The notes: generated by a model from the letters alone, not told the origin. A DNA stretch of 64,000 nucleotides from Crateriforma spongiae (GCF_012290005.1 NZ_JAAXMS010000001.1:930001-994000); one strand, 5' to 3'; shown: positions 1 to 10,899, numbered from the stretch's first letter. Numbers and translations: made by a program.

Positions 1-2
1 CG

Positions 3-614
3 CCCAACGGCGTGACGGCACCGACGCTGCGAAATGCGGTGTTGGAAAAATTTAATGCGATCGATCTACCGCCCGGATATCGACTGGATTGGGATGGCGA
101 ATACTGGAGCGCCAAACAGTCACAAGAAGCGTTGGTGCCCGGCATTGTCCCAGCGGTGGTCGTGATGCTGTTCATTTTGGTGGCTTTGTTCAACAGTTTT
201 CGGCCGATGTTGATCTGCATCGGTGTGATTCCCTTTGTGATGATCGGGATCACCGGCGGCCTATTAATGACCCAAACGCCGTTCGGGTTTATCGCTTTGC
301 TGGGGGCGATGAGTTTGTCGGGAATGATGATCAAGAATGGGGTTGTTTTGCTGGATGAAGTGAACGCCAACCTCGGCCGCGGCTTGAAGCCCTATAATGC
401 GGTGGTCGAAGCAGCGGTTTCGCGTCTAAGCCCCGTGGTGAATGCCGCGGGGACGACCGTGCTGGGTGTATTGCCAATGCTTCAAGACGTGTTTTGGGTT
501 GCACTGGCGGTGACGATTTTCTTCGGGTTGATCGTCGGAACTTTGCTGACAATGGTCATGGTGCCAACCCTGTATGCGCTTTTCTACCGCATTCCTGCCG
601 AGTCACAGCGTTAA
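3..614 (+). CDS. RND efflux transporter, C-terminal fragment
   Basis: C-terminal part of an AcrB/HAE1-family inner-membrane proton-driven efflux pump; the gene is cut by the left edge. The visible 200 or so residues hold the last membrane block: a helix pair (VPAVVVMLFILVALF), the segment with GMMIKNGVVLLDEVN that matches the conserved cytoplasmic end of this family, and a last helix ending MVPTLYALFYRIPAE. The stop at 612-614 lies only 10 bp before the V-ATPase subunit B start, so the two could share a transcript. The substrate cannot be inferred from the fragment, and the membrane-fusion partner would lie outside the window. Confidence 0.9.
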   Translation, partial: PNGVTAPTLRNAVLEKFNAIDLPPGYRLDWDGEYWSAKQSQEALVPGIVPAVVVMLFILVALFNSFRPMLICIGVIPFVMIGITGGLLMTQTPFGFIALLGAMSLSGMMIKNGVVLLDEVNANLGRGLKPYNAVVEAAVSRLSPVVNAAGTTVLGVLPMLQDVFWVALAVTIFFGLIVGTLLTMVMVPTLYALFYRIPAESQR

Positions 615-624
615 GGGACGGCCG

Positions 625-1977
<1,353 letters not shown>

Positions 1978-1983
1978 CATGTC

Positions 1984-2613
1984 ATGGCGAAATTACGGCT
2001 CAGCAAAAACAGTCTTCAACAGCAGCAGCAGAACCTGAAGCTGTACCGAAAACTGCTGCCGTCGCTGGATTTGAAACGCAGACAGTTGACCGTCGAGGCG
2101 CAGAAAGCAAGGGCGGAACACCAAGCCGCCTTGATGGCCGCTGAAGTCTTGGAAGCCGCCATCGGCGATGAACTTCCCATGCTGGCGGATCCGCAAATCG
2201 ATCTGTCCGGCTTGGTGACCATGGACGGGTATCAAGTCGGTCAACAGAACGTTGTCGGAACACGATTGCCGGTGCTGCAACATGTCGAGTTTACGGTTTG
2301 CGATTACTCGCGTCTGTCGACCCCCGCGTGGGTGGATGTTCTGGTGCAGCGACTAAAGGATGCATCGGAGTCCCGTGTGCGTGCCCGCATCGCTGGTCAG
2401 CGGGTCGAGATCTTGAACAAGGCCGTTCGCCGTATCACCCAGCGGGTGAACTTGTTTGAGAAAATATTGATCCCTGAGGCGCAGAAAAATATCCAGCGAA
2501 TTCGAATCTATCTGGGCGATGCCGAACGGGCCGCGGTCATCACGTCAAAACTGGCGAAGACAAAGCAGCAAACGGCCGGCGGCGGATGGGACACCGGGGA
2601 GTGGGGGGCATGA
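1984..2613 (+). CDS. atpD: V-type ATP synthase subunit D
   Basis: Central stalk (rotor) subunit linking the A3B3 head to the proteolipid ring, 209 aa. The N-terminus (AKLRLSKNSLQQQQQNLKLYRKLLPSLDLKRRQL) and the C-terminal helix (RVNLFEKILIPEAQKNIQRIRIYLGDAERAAV) are the two long antiparallel helices diagnostic of subunit D. The stop codon overlaps the ATG of the next gene (ATGA at 2610-2613), suggesting translational coupling. No subunit F, the usual partner of D in archaeal-type enzymes, is found in the operon. Confidence 0.95.
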   Translation: MAKLRLSKNSLQQQQQNLKLYRKLLPSLDLKRRQLTVEAQKARAEHQAALMAAEVLEAAIGDELPMLADPQIDLSGLVTMDGYQVGQQNVVGTRLPVLQHVEFTVCDYSRLSTPAWVDVLVQRLKDASESRVRARIAGQRVEILNKAVRRITQRVNLFEKILIPEAQKNIQRIRIYLGDAERAAVITSKLAKTKQQTAGGGWDTGEWGA

Positions 2614-4484
2614 GTATCGTTGCATTGGAGCGAGTCACCTTTGCAGGATTGACCAGTGAAAAGGAACGTTTGCTGGACGATCTGCATCGTTTCGGGTGTC
2701 TGGAAATCATTCCTTGCGATCAACCGGGGGCAACTCCGGTGCATGATGGACCATCCGGTCCCGCACGCGACGCGTTGAAGTTCTTGTTGTCATCGCCGCA
2801 TCGACGTCGTCAGATCCGTGACCCCGAGCGATTCGATGCGGATGCCGTTGAGCGGAAGGCATTGCAGTTGCAATCGCAATTGCAGACGTTGCATGAAGAA
2901 CTTGACGACTTGATTCAACGGTTGGAATTGGTAAGGCCGTTCGGTAAGTTTCGTTTCGCTTCCATTGAAGAGATGGGCGACCTTCGTTTGTGGTTCTACG
3001 TGGTTCCGCACGACCAAATGTCAGGTGTGGAATCGGCTCTGTCGGAATCAACATCGAACAATAACAGTGCCTGGCAAACGGTCAATCGCGATGCGAGGTT
3101 TTGTTATGTCGCAGTTGTATCGATCGACGAACCGATCGACATACCGGTTCCCCGTGTTCGAATCGGATCAAGATCGCCCGATGAGCTTGCCAAGCGGCGC
3201 GACGACGTCGAATTTGCGATCGAAGATGTTCAGGCTGAACGGATTTCGTTGACGCGATGGTGTCTGTTGTTCGCACGCAGTTTGACCGAATTGGAAGACG
3301 CCGCAGCCCGGCGGCAGGCTGCCGGACAGACGCTGGATGCGGATCCTGTTTTTGCACTGCAGGCTTGGGTTCCCAGCGACCGCGTCGACGAGTTGGCGGA
3401 ATATGCTAAACAAAAAGGAATCTTGTTCGAGCATCGGCCGCCCGTCCAGGGCGAACGTCCGCCCACGCTGATGCGTAACATGTCGCAAACGGAAGCCGGC
3501 GAAGACTTGGTTAACTTCTACATGACGCCGGGCTATTGGACATGGGATCCGTCCGGTGTCGTTTTTGTTTCGTTTGCGATTTTCTTCGCAATGATTCTGG
3601 CCGATGCCGGTTATGCGTTGTTGCTGGGCGTCGGATTGTTGGCCATCTGGCGTCGACTGGGACGTCCCCCCCAGGGTGACGATGCCTGGATCGCGGCGTC
3701 CGACATCGAACAGGGCGAACCGGAATTGCAGCGCTCGATGGGGCAACGTTTCCGGCCGATGTTGCTGTTGATCGTCGTGTTCTCGCTGATCTATGGCGTG
3801 TTGGTCGGCAGCTACTTTGGGCTTTCAACGTCACCGGATTCGGTGTTGGGCCGATTCAACGTTTTGGATATGGGTAATTCGCAATTGATGATGGGCGTGT
3901 CGGTCTTGGTGGGCGGGGTGCATGTGATTTTGGCCAACCTGATGGATGCGCGGCGTTATGTTGATTGGCGTGACGGTTTGGCTTCCTTGGGTTGGGCCAT
4001 GGCCGTGGGCGGTGGCCTGATGGCGGGAGCCGGCTATGCGATGCCAAGGCTGGATGTGCTGACGACTGTCGGTGGTGGCTTGGTGGCCGTCGGCTTGTTG
4101 GTGGTCGTCGGATTCACGGCTCGGCATGAAAAGCCGGTCAGACGGTTGGTCGGCGGTCTGATCGGGCTGACAAAAATTTCCGCGGCGTTTGGCGATGTGT
4201 TGAGCTATCTGCGATTGTTCGCCCTGGGGTTAGCATCAGCATCTTTGGCAACTGCCTTCAATGACATGGCAGCGGGGCTGCACGGCAGTTTTCCACGTCT
4301 GGGATTGCTGTTTGCGTTGCTGGTGTTGTTGTTCGGACACGCATTGAATTTGTTGCTGGGCGTTTCCAGCGGAGTCATTCACGGGTTGCGGCTGAATGTC
4401 ATCGAGTTTTTCAACTGGGGACTCAAAGACGAAGGTCGGCGTTTTACCCCATTTCGACGAAAGGAAGGTTCCCTATGGAATTAG
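2610..4484 (+). CDS. atpI: V-type ATP synthase subunit I (a-subunit)
   Basis: Membrane stator subunit that carries the ion half-channels and contacts the rotor ring (624 aa). Residues 1 to about 300 form the cytoplasmic arm with helical segments. From about residue 310 there are some seven or eight hydrophobic helices, beginning YMTPGYWTWDPSGVVFVSFAIFFAMILADAGY, which is the family signature. A helix with FGDVLSYLRLFALGLASASLA carries the essential arginine facing the rotor glutamate. The start at 2610 overlaps the stop of subunit D, and the 3' end overlaps subunit K by 10 bp. Confidence 0.94.
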   Translation: MSIVALERVTFAGLTSEKERLLDDLHRFGCLEIIPCDQPGATPVHDGPSGPARDALKFLLSSPHRRRQIRDPERFDADAVERKALQLQSQLQTLHEELDDLIQRLELVRPFGKFRFASIEEMGDLRLWFYVVPHDQMSGVESALSESTSNNNSAWQTVNRDARFCYVAVVSIDEPIDIPVPRVRIGSRSPDELAKRRDDVEFAIEDVQAERISLTRWCLLFARSLTELEDAAARRQAAGQTLDADPVFALQAWVPSDRVDELAEYAKQKGILFEHRPPVQGERPPTLMRNMSQTEAGEDLVNFYMTPGYWTWDPSGVVFVSFAIFFAMILADAGYALLLGVGLLAIWRRLGRPPQGDDAWIAASDIEQGEPELQRSMGQRFRPMLLLIVVFSLIYGVLVGSYFGLSTSPDSVLGRFNVLDMGNSQLMMGVSVLVGGVHVILANLMDARRYVDWRDGLASLGWAMAVGGGLMAGAGYAMPRLDVLTTVGGGLVAVGLLVVVGFTARHEKPVRRLVGGLIGLTKISAAFGDVLSYLRLFALGLASASLATAFNDMAAGLHGSFPRLGLLFALLVLLFGHALNLLLGVSSGVIHGLRLNVIEFFNWGLKDEGRRFTPFRRKEGSLWN

Positions 4485-4921
4485 CGATCACCACGTTGGG
4501 GTGGATCGGCCTGTACGCTCCGCTGGCCCTTGGTGCCGTGGGCAGCATGCTCGGTTGTTTGCGCGGCGGTATGGCTGCGTGCGGAGCAATGTTGGAGGTG
4601 GAAAGCGGCTATGGACGTTTTGTGGGGGTGGCCGCAATGCCATCATCGCAAACGATTTATGGCATCGTCGTGACGATGGCATTGCCAGCGGCGATCGGCG
4701 CAGAGAATTCGCCTGGCATCTTCGCGCTGGGCACTTTGTCTGGCGTCGCTTTGATGTTCAGCGCACTGGCACAAGGATCTGCTTGTGCGGCGGCGATCAA
4801 CGCATCGAAAAGTAAACCCGAGGTCTTTGGGATCTCGTTGGCGCCGGCTGCATTGATCGAAGGCTTTGCCGTGTTTGCTTTTGTGTTTGCCTTGGTCCTG
4901 GCCGGTCGTTTACCAGGGTGA
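4475..4921 (+). CDS. atpK: V-type ATP synthase subunit K (rotor proteolipid)
   Basis: Rotor-ring proteolipid of 148 aa with four transmembrane helices (a double hairpin). The ion-carrying glutamate is E129 in APAALIEGFAVFAFVF. Aligned by eye with the Enterococcus hirae NtpK sequence as I remember it, S58 and Q59 (MPSSQTIYG), Y62, Q100 (ALAQGSACAAA) and E129 fall on the Na+ ligands T64, Q65, Y68, Q110 and E139. The polar ligand set therefore favours Na+ rather than H+ coupling; this is inference from motif, not proof. Only the second hairpin has the acidic residue, as in other V-type double hairpins. It overlaps subunit I by 10 bp. Confidence 0.94.
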   Translation: MELAITTLGWIGLYAPLALGAVGSMLGCLRGGMAACGAMLEVESGYGRFVGVAAMPSSQTIYGIVVTMALPAAIGAENSPGIFALGTLSGVALMFSALAQGSACAAAINASKSKPEVFGISLAPAALIEGFAVFAFVFALVLAGRLPG

Positions 4922-4976
4922 AACGTCGGGGATCCCGTTCACTTGTCCGGTTCAAGCACTCCTGCAAGTTGCAAAC

Positions 4977-5633
4977 ATGGAAACTAATCATCCAACATCC
5001 GATGGCGTTCAGCAGCTGATCGATAAGATTCGCGACCAAGGCGTCCAGGCGGCGCAAGCGGAGGCGGATCGCTTGTTGAACGATGCACGTGCCCAGGCTG
5101 CAGCGATCATCGCCAATGCCAAGGCGGAAGCGGAACAGGAAAAGGATAAAGCGAAAGCCGAAATCGATGCGCACCGGTCCGCTTCGCTGGATGCGCTGGA
5201 CTTGGCTGCCCGGGACGCCGTTTTGGTGTTGAAATCGCGGGTGACCAAGCGGTTTGAAGAATTCCTAAGTCGGATGGTCGTGACAGCCACTTGTGATCAC
5301 GAATTGGTCCGCAACCTTGTCTTGGTCCTTGCCGGTCATGCCGCCGAGGAACTGATCGAAGACAAAGAGATCCACATCCGGGTGTCCCAGGCTTTGTTGG
5401 GCGAAACAACTTTGGAAGACGACGCGCGCGAAGCCATCCTGGCCCTGTCAAGTGACATGCTGCGTGAAGGGATCGAGCTGATGCCGACGCACGAAATCAA
5501 GGGCGGCGCGAGGGTGCGTCTGGTTCAGGATCAGCTTGAAATCGATCTATCCGACCGCGCCGTGGCTCGATTGATCGCACAACGAATCGTGCCGCGTTTC
5601 CGTGCCATTTTGGAGGGGACCGAGTCCGCGTAG
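4977..5633 (+). CDS. atpE: V-type ATP synthase subunit E
   Basis: Peripheral stalk subunit, 218 aa. The start at 4977 (METNHPTSDGVQQLIDKIRDQGVQAA) is preferred because the in-frame sequence upstream looks non-coding. Residues 10 to about 110 are an Ala/Glu/Lys-rich helix (AEADRLLNDARAQAAAI and onwards), typical of the E-subunit coiled coil; the C-terminal half is the globular domain that binds the head. It lies 55 bp after subunit K and 7 bp before the DUF2764 gene. No separate subunit G/H, the usual coiled-coil partner, is visible. Confidence 0.9.
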   Translation: METNHPTSDGVQQLIDKIRDQGVQAAQAEADRLLNDARAQAAAIIANAKAEAEQEKDKAKAEIDAHRSASLDALDLAARDAVLVLKSRVTKRFEEFLSRMVVTATCDHELVRNLVLVLAGHAAEELIEDKEIHIRVSQALLGETTLEDDAREAILALSSDMLREGIELMPTHEIKGGARVRLVQDQLEIDLSDRAVARLIAQRIVPRFRAILEGTESA

Positions 5634-5640
5634 TTTCATC

Positions 5641-6300
5641 ATGTATTACGACTTGATCGCCAGCCTGCCGCACCTGCCGCATTTTCTGTCGGCAGAACAC
5701 TGCCCCATTACACCCTTGCGGTTGCGACAACGTTTGGGACTGCTTCGTCCAGGCGACGCCGAGTTGCTGCAGCGAGTTTGGCCGCTCGTTCAGTGGCGCG
5801 GCGATGGATTGGCCATCGAGTCAGATCATGTGATCACGGAACGCTATCGCCAGTTGGTCGAATCACCTGTGCCGGGACCGCTTCGCGGCTACTTGGACTA
5901 TCGCATGACACAACAAACCCTGCTGGCGGCGCTCCGTCGGAAGCAGGCTGCGATGGGGCCGCCAGCGACGGCGTTGTTTGCGGATTCTTCGAGCCCGATT
6001 CATCAGATTTCCCGGAACTGGGAAAAGCCAGATTTTGGATTGGCAAACGTTTACCCCTGGCTGACCGGAGCGTCCGATCAACTGGCCAGTGGTGACGCAC
6101 TGGGCTTGGAACAGACAATGGTGGAATTGAACTGGCGCTGGCTAAGTCGGATGGCCGACCAATCCGTGTTCGGCTTCGCCGCGGTGGTCTCCTTCGTCTT
6201 CAAATGGGATCTGCTTCGGTCCTGGCTGGCCAATGATTCGGCAGAAGCGAAACAGCGTTTTCAAAAATTGATTGATAGGGTGACGCATGTCGCAGACTGA
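5641..6300 (+). CDS. DUF2764 protein, probable V-ATPase subunit C equivalent
   Basis: A 219-aa protein beginning MYYDLIASLPHLPHF, which matches the start of the DUF2764 proteins encoded between subunits E and A in chlamydial and Bacteroidetes V-ATPase operons. It is soluble and mostly helical, with no membrane segment. Its position and the absence of a recognisable subunit C/d suggest it is the linker between the proteolipid ring and the central stalk; that role is inference. The gene overlaps the start of subunit A by 14 bp. Confidence 0.85.
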   Translation: MYYDLIASLPHLPHFLSAEHCPITPLRLRQRLGLLRPGDAELLQRVWPLVQWRGDGLAIESDHVITERYRQLVESPVPGPLRGYLDYRMTQQTLLAALRRKQAAMGPPATALFADSSSPIHQISRNWEKPDFGLANVYPWLTGASDQLASGDALGLEQTMVELNWRWLSRMADQSVFGFAAVVSFVFKWDLLRSWLANDSAEAKQRFQKLIDRVTHVAD

Positions 6301-8083
6301 TGACCGAAAGAGTGCCGGGCGAACCGCTACTGTCGTGCAAGTGCGTGAAAGCTTGGTGCTGATCCAGATCGATGAAGATGCGTCGGTCATGAAGAACGAA
6401 GTCGGCTATGTTTGTGTCGGCGACGAAAGGCTGAAAGCGGAGGTCTTACGAATTCGCGGACGTACCGCCGACATGCAAGTGTTCGAGGACACCACCGGGG
6501 TTCGGGTGGGTGACCGAGTCGAAATGACCGACGAGATGTTGTCGGCGACTTTGGGACCTGGGTTGTTGGGACGTGTTTTCGACGGCTTGCAAAATCCGCT
6601 GCACGAACTGGCGCAGCAACATGGATTTTTCCTTCCACGTGGCGTTTCCGTTGAACCGCTGGACATGAACCAACGATGGGAATTTACACCCGCCGTGTCC
6701 GTTGGCCAACGCGTCGCGCCGGGTGGCGTCTTGGGGACCGTTCCCGAGGGACCCCTGACACACAAAATCTTGGTTCCTTTCGGCGAATCGGATTCCGTCA
6801 CCGTGACTTGGATCGCAGAGGGAAAGCATTCGTTGAGTGATCCGATCGCACGTATCGAGTCGGCGGGCCAGGAACGCGACGTTACGATGATGCAACGTTG
6901 GCCGGTGCGGCGTCCGGTTCCCGGATCGCTGCTGCGTCGGAATTTTGCCGAACGGTTGTATCCGCAGGAACCGTTGACGACCGGGACTCGGATCATTGAC
7001 ACCTTTTTTCCGATCGCCTCTGGCGGAACCGGATGCATACCTGGCCCGTTTGGTGCCGGCAAAACGGTGTTACAAAGCACGATCGCGCGTTATTCGACCG
7101 TGGATGTCGTCGTCGTGGTTGCCTGTGGCGAACGAGCGGGCGAAGTCGTGGAAACGATCACGCTGTATCCTGAGACGGAAGATCCACGCACCGGTGGCAC
7201 TTTGATGGATCGAACCATCATCATTTGCAACACGTCATCGATGCCGGTCGCTGCCCGGGAGGCATCCATTTACATGGGAGTGACGCTGGCGGAGTACTAT
7301 CGACAAATGGGGCTGAGCGTTTTGTTGATCGCCGATTCGACATCCCGCTGGGCACAAGCGATGCGGGAGACGTCGGGACGGATGGAAGAGATTCCCGGTG
7401 AAGAAGCGTTTCCCGCTTACCTGGATTCATCCGTCAAAAACGTTTACGAGCGAGCGGGCGTGATTCGCTGTCCGGATGGTTCGGAGGGCAGTTTGACGAT
7501 GATCGGAACGGTATCACCGGCCGGCGGAAATTTCGAAGAACCCGTCACGCAATCCACCCTGGGGACGGTCAAGACCTTCCTGGGGTTGTCGTATGATCGC
7601 GCCTACAAACGCTTTTACCCGGCGATCGACCCGCTAATTTCTTGGTCTCGATACCTGGACCAGTTGGCGCCATGGCTGAGCGAAAACTTGGATGCCGATT
7701 GGATCGGCGACGTCAAACGACTGCACGAGCTATTGCAGCAAGGAGAGTCGATCAACCAAATGATGCAAGTGACCGGCGAAGAGGGAATCACGCTGGAAGA
7801 CTTCATCACTTGGCAGAAATCCGTCCTCGTGGACATGGCGTATTTGCAACAAGACGCGTTTGACGAAGTCGACGCATGCATGTCCCGCGACCGGCAACTG
7901 GAATCGCTCAGGCTGCTGATGCGTTTGGTCGATCGTGATGATGAACTTGAAAGCCGCGAGGAGGTTCGCGAACTGTATACTCGACTGATCGGGTTGTACA
8001 AAAACTGGAACTACAGTGCGCCCGGAACGCCGGACTACGAAAGCTATCGAGAACAAATCGAAGCGATCGCAAGCCGAACGTGA
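6287..8083 (+). CDS. atpA: V-type ATP synthase subunit A (catalytic)
   Basis: Catalytic subunit of the ATPase head, 598 aa, near the usual 580-600. Order: N-terminal beta barrel (1-75), the A-type bulge or insertion domain (about 110-200), the nucleotide-binding domain with Walker A GPFGAGKT at 253-260, the catalytic glutamate E282 in ACGERAGE, and a C-terminal helical domain. SDSTSRWAQAMRE-like segments (ADSTSRWAQAMRETSGRMEEIPGEE) are intact, so the enzyme should be active. It is the last gene of the operon; 133 bp follow before glgX. Confidence 0.97.
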   Translation: MSQTDDRKSAGRTATVVQVRESLVLIQIDEDASVMKNEVGYVCVGDERLKAEVLRIRGRTADMQVFEDTTGVRVGDRVEMTDEMLSATLGPGLLGRVFDGLQNPLHELAQQHGFFLPRGVSVEPLDMNQRWEFTPAVSVGQRVAPGGVLGTVPEGPLTHKILVPFGESDSVTVTWIAEGKHSLSDPIARIESAGQERDVTMMQRWPVRRPVPGSLLRRNFAERLYPQEPLTTGTRIIDTFFPIASGGTGCIPGPFGAGKTVLQSTIARYSTVDVVVVVACGERAGEVVETITLYPETEDPRTGGTLMDRTIIICNTSSMPVAAREASIYMGVTLAEYYRQMGLSVLLIADSTSRWAQAMRETSGRMEEIPGEEAFPAYLDSSVKNVYERAGVIRCPDGSEGSLTMIGTVSPAGGNFEEPVTQSTLGTVKTFLGLSYDRAYKRFYPAIDPLISWSRYLDQLAPWLSENLDADWIGDVKRLHELLQQGESINQMMQVTGEEGITLEDFITWQKSVLVDMAYLQQDAFDEVDACMSRDRQLESLRLLMRLVDRDDELESREEVRELYTRLIGLYKNWNYSAPGTPDYESYREQIEAIASRT

Positions 8084-8216
8084 TCTTGGTTGAACGACGC
8101 CGACATTTGTGGTGGTTTGGGGCCCAGATTTCCAATCCAGAGACTTCTTGGCGGAAAGTTGGATTGAATGCGAGATTCAAATTTGATCGATCGGATTGGA
8201 CAAGGGATTTAATGTC

Positions 8217-10277
8217 ATGAACCAACATCCCGATACCGGACAACCGTCACCGCTGGGGGCCACCGTCGTTGATGGCGGCGTCAATTTCAGTTTGTACTCT
8301 CGCGTCGCAGCAGGTGTCGAACTGCTGTTGTTTGACCGCGAGGATGACGACGTTCCCGCTCAAGTGATCGCCTTTCATCCGGAATCCAATCGAACCTATC
8401 ACTATTGGCACCGAATGGTTCCCGGGATCAAAGCCGGTCAACTGTATGGGTTTCGTGTGCATGGTCAGACCACCGTCACGTACGGGGCGCGTCCGGATCC
8501 CGAAAAAGTCTTGCTGGACCCCTACGGACGTGGCGTCGTTGTACCCAACGGCTACAGTCGTGATGCCGCTTCCAATCCCGGTGACAATTCGTCAACGGCC
8601 ATGAAGAGCGTCGTCGTCGATGCGTCAGATTACGACTGGGAAGGCGACCAGCCATTACGGCGGCCCGCCGCGCAAACCATCATTTACGAAATGCACGTTG
8701 GTGGATTCACGCGTGATTCGCGATCGGGAGTTTCGCCGTCGAAACAGGGGACCTACGCCGGACTGATCGAAAAAATCCCTTATTTGAAAGAATTGGGCAT
8801 TACGGCGGTGGAACTGTTGCCCGTATTTCAGTTTGATGCGCTGGACGCACCGGACGGAAAAAAGAATTACTGGGGATATGCCCCGATTTCGTTCTTTGCG
8901 CCGCACGCTGCCTATAGTTCGCGTCAGGATCCGCTGGGACCGGTCTGTGAGTTCCGTGATATGGTGAAAGCACTGCACCGTGCCGGAATCGAAGTCATCT
9001 TGGATGTCGTTTACAACCATACCGCTGAAGGAAACGAGCGCGGACCCACTTTGTCATTTCGTGGGATCGATCGATCCACGTATTACATTTTGCACGATGA
9101 CCATTATGCGAATTACACCGGATGTGGGAATACGCTGAATGCTAACCATCCGATCGTCCGCCGTATGATCGTCGACAGCTTGCGCTATTGGGTGCGTGAG
9201 ATGCACGTCGACGGATTCCGATTTGACTTGGCGTCGATCCTATCACGAGATTCAGACGGAGTCCCGCTGCCGAACCCACCGGTGCTGTGGGACATCGAAT
9301 CGGATCCGCAACTGGCGGGGACGAAATTATTGGCCGAAGCCTGGGACGCGGCAGGTCTTTATCAGGTCGGCAGCTTCGTGGGGGATGCCTGGCGGGAGTG
9401 GAATGGCCGATTTCGCGACGACGTACGTGATTTTTTTCGTTGCCAGCCAGGGTCAGTGCGGCGGATCGCCGACCGCATTGTCGGTAGTCCCGAATTGTAT
9501 GGTCACAAGCTGCGGGAACCGGAACAAAGTGTTAACTTCGTCACCTGCCACGATGGTTTCACTCTGAACGATTTGGTTTCCTACAACGAAAAACACAACG
9601 AAGCCAACGGTGAACAGAACCGTGACGGTTGCAATGACAATCGAAGTTGGAATTGCGGAGTGGAGGGGCCGACAGATGACCCAGAGATTGAAAGGCTTCG
9701 GAATCGTCAAATCAAAAATATGCTGACGGTGACCATGCTTTCGTTGGGGATTCCAATGATCACCATGGGCGACGAAGTGCGGCGGACGCAAAACGGAAAC
9801 AATAACGCGTATTGCCAAGACAACGAAATCAGTTGGTTCGACTGGTCATTGCTGGAACAGCATGCTGACATTCACCGGTTTGTTCAAGTATTCTGCGACC
9901 AGCGTGTTCGACGAACAACGGTCCACGAACGGGAACGAGTCACGTTGGTCGATCTGTTGTGTGAGGCCAATGAAACTTGGCATGGTGTGAAGTTGAACCA
10001 ACCTGATTGGAGCGATTCATCCCATTGTTTGGCGCTTCACGCGCAGCTGCAAAGTGCCGAAATCTACTTTCACCTGATCTTGAACGCGTATTGGCAACCG
10101 ATGGAATTTGAATTGCCGCCGTTGGACGTCGGGCCGTGGCGGCGGTGGATCGATACGTCGCTGGAGTCGCCCGATGACATCGTTCATCAGGACTGTGCCC
10201 CGACGGTGGCAACGAACCACTATCTCGCCGAATCGCATTCGGTTGTCATGCTGATTTCTGGTGGAGGTCTTTCATGA
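8217..10277 (+). CDS. glgX: Glycogen debranching enzyme (isoamylase-type, GlgX)
   Basis: Alpha-amylase superfamily GH13 enzyme that hydrolyses alpha-1,6 branches of glycogen, 686 aa from the ATG at 8217, which has AAGGGA nine bases upstream. The N-terminal CBM48-like domain (residues 10-120) precedes the TIM barrel. Catalytic regions visible: ILDVVYNHT, GFRFDLAS with nucleophile D337, LLAEAWD with acid/base E374, and FVTCHDGFTLNDLVSYNEKHN with D446. Region III has Ala where many relatives have Pro (AEPWD), a mild change. The 3' end overlaps the opposing GNAT gene by 6 bp. Confidence 0.93.
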   Translation: MNQHPDTGQPSPLGATVVDGGVNFSLYSRVAAGVELLLFDREDDDVPAQVIAFHPESNRTYHYWHRMVPGIKAGQLYGFRVHGQTTVTYGARPDPEKVLLDPYGRGVVVPNGYSRDAASNPGDNSSTAMKSVVVDASDYDWEGDQPLRRPAAQTIIYEMHVGGFTRDSRSGVSPSKQGTYAGLIEKIPYLKELGITAVELLPVFQFDALDAPDGKKNYWGYAPISFFAPHAAYSSRQDPLGPVCEFRDMVKALHRAGIEVILDVVYNHTAEGNERGPTLSFRGIDRSTYYILHDDHYANYTGCGNTLNANHPIVRRMIVDSLRYWVREMHVDGFRFDLASILSRDSDGVPLPNPPVLWDIESDPQLAGTKLLAEAWDAAGLYQVGSFVGDAWREWNGRFRDDVRDFFRCQPGSVRRIADRIVGSPELYGHKLREPEQSVNFVTCHDGFTLNDLVSYNEKHNEANGEQNRDGCNDNRSWNCGVEGPTDDPEIERLRNRQIKNMLTVTMLSLGIPMITMGDEVRRTQNGNNNAYCQDNEISWFDWSLLEQHADIHRFVQVFCDQRVRRTTVHERERVTLVDLLCEANETWHGVKLNQPDWSDSSHCLALHAQLQSAEIYFHLILNAYWQPMEFELPPLDVGPWRRWIDTSLESPDDIVHQDCAPTVATNHYLAESHSVVMLISGGGLS

Positions 10278-10781
10278 TGTCACCGTGGGGAACACCAGTC
10301 GCTTGTACATCACATGGGCGTCCACCAACCCTTGGTCGGCATGGCGAAAAGCGTCTGGCAACGTGCCGACGATTTCGAAGCCGAGCTTCTGCCACAATCG
10401 CACCGCCACCTCGTTGACCGCAACGACCAAGTTGAACTGCATGGCGGTGTAGCCGAGCTTCACGGCTTCTTGTTGTGAGTGTTTGCACATGGCCGTTGCC
10501 GTTCCACGTCCTCGTGCCTGCGGCGATACGACGTAACCACAATTACAGATATGCGAACCCAAATCAGGCTGATTCGGCTTGAGGTAGTACGTGCCGAGGA
10601 TGCCCAGGTTTGAATCAACGGCCACATAGGTATGGGCCGGATTGTTGATCCAAATCTGATAGGCTTCGTCTTCGTCGATCGTCGGCGAATAGGGATAGGT
10701 GGTGCCGGCACGGAAAACAGGTTCCAGGATCTTCCAGGTGTCAGCCCAGTCATTGTCGGAAAAGAAACGGATTTCAAGCAT
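10272..10781 (-). CDS. GNAT family N-acetyltransferase
   Basis: A 169-aa acetyl-CoA-dependent acyltransferase of the GNAT superfamily. Motif A is CGYVVSPQARGRGTATAMCKHSQQEAVKLGY, with the RGRGTA pyrophosphate-binding loop, and motif B is LVVAVNEVAVRLWQKLGFEIVGTLPDAF. The last segment, VDAHVMYKRL, is the usual terminal strand. The protein resembles the L-amino-acid/PhnO-like acyltransferases with a GTTYPYSPTID-type N-terminal substrate region. Substrate not identifiable. It converges on glgX with a 6-bp overlap. Confidence 0.88.
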   Translation of the reverse strand: MLEIRFFSDNDWADTWKILEPVFRAGTTYPYSPTIDEDEAYQIWINNPAHTYVAVDSNLGILGTYYLKPNQPDLGSHICNCGYVVSPQARGRGTATAMCKHSQQEAVKLGYTAMQFNLVVAVNEVAVRLWQKLGFEIVGTLPDAFRHADQGLVDAHVMYKRLVFPTVTS

Positions 10782-10899
10782 CGTGATTTGGGTGGTGTGC
10801 TAGACGCCGATCGGACGGGGGACGCGACCGTGCATTCGGATGTCGGACGCCGACCTAGACGTGAGGCAACCGAAGCCGAATTTATCCGAGTTTATTCGT

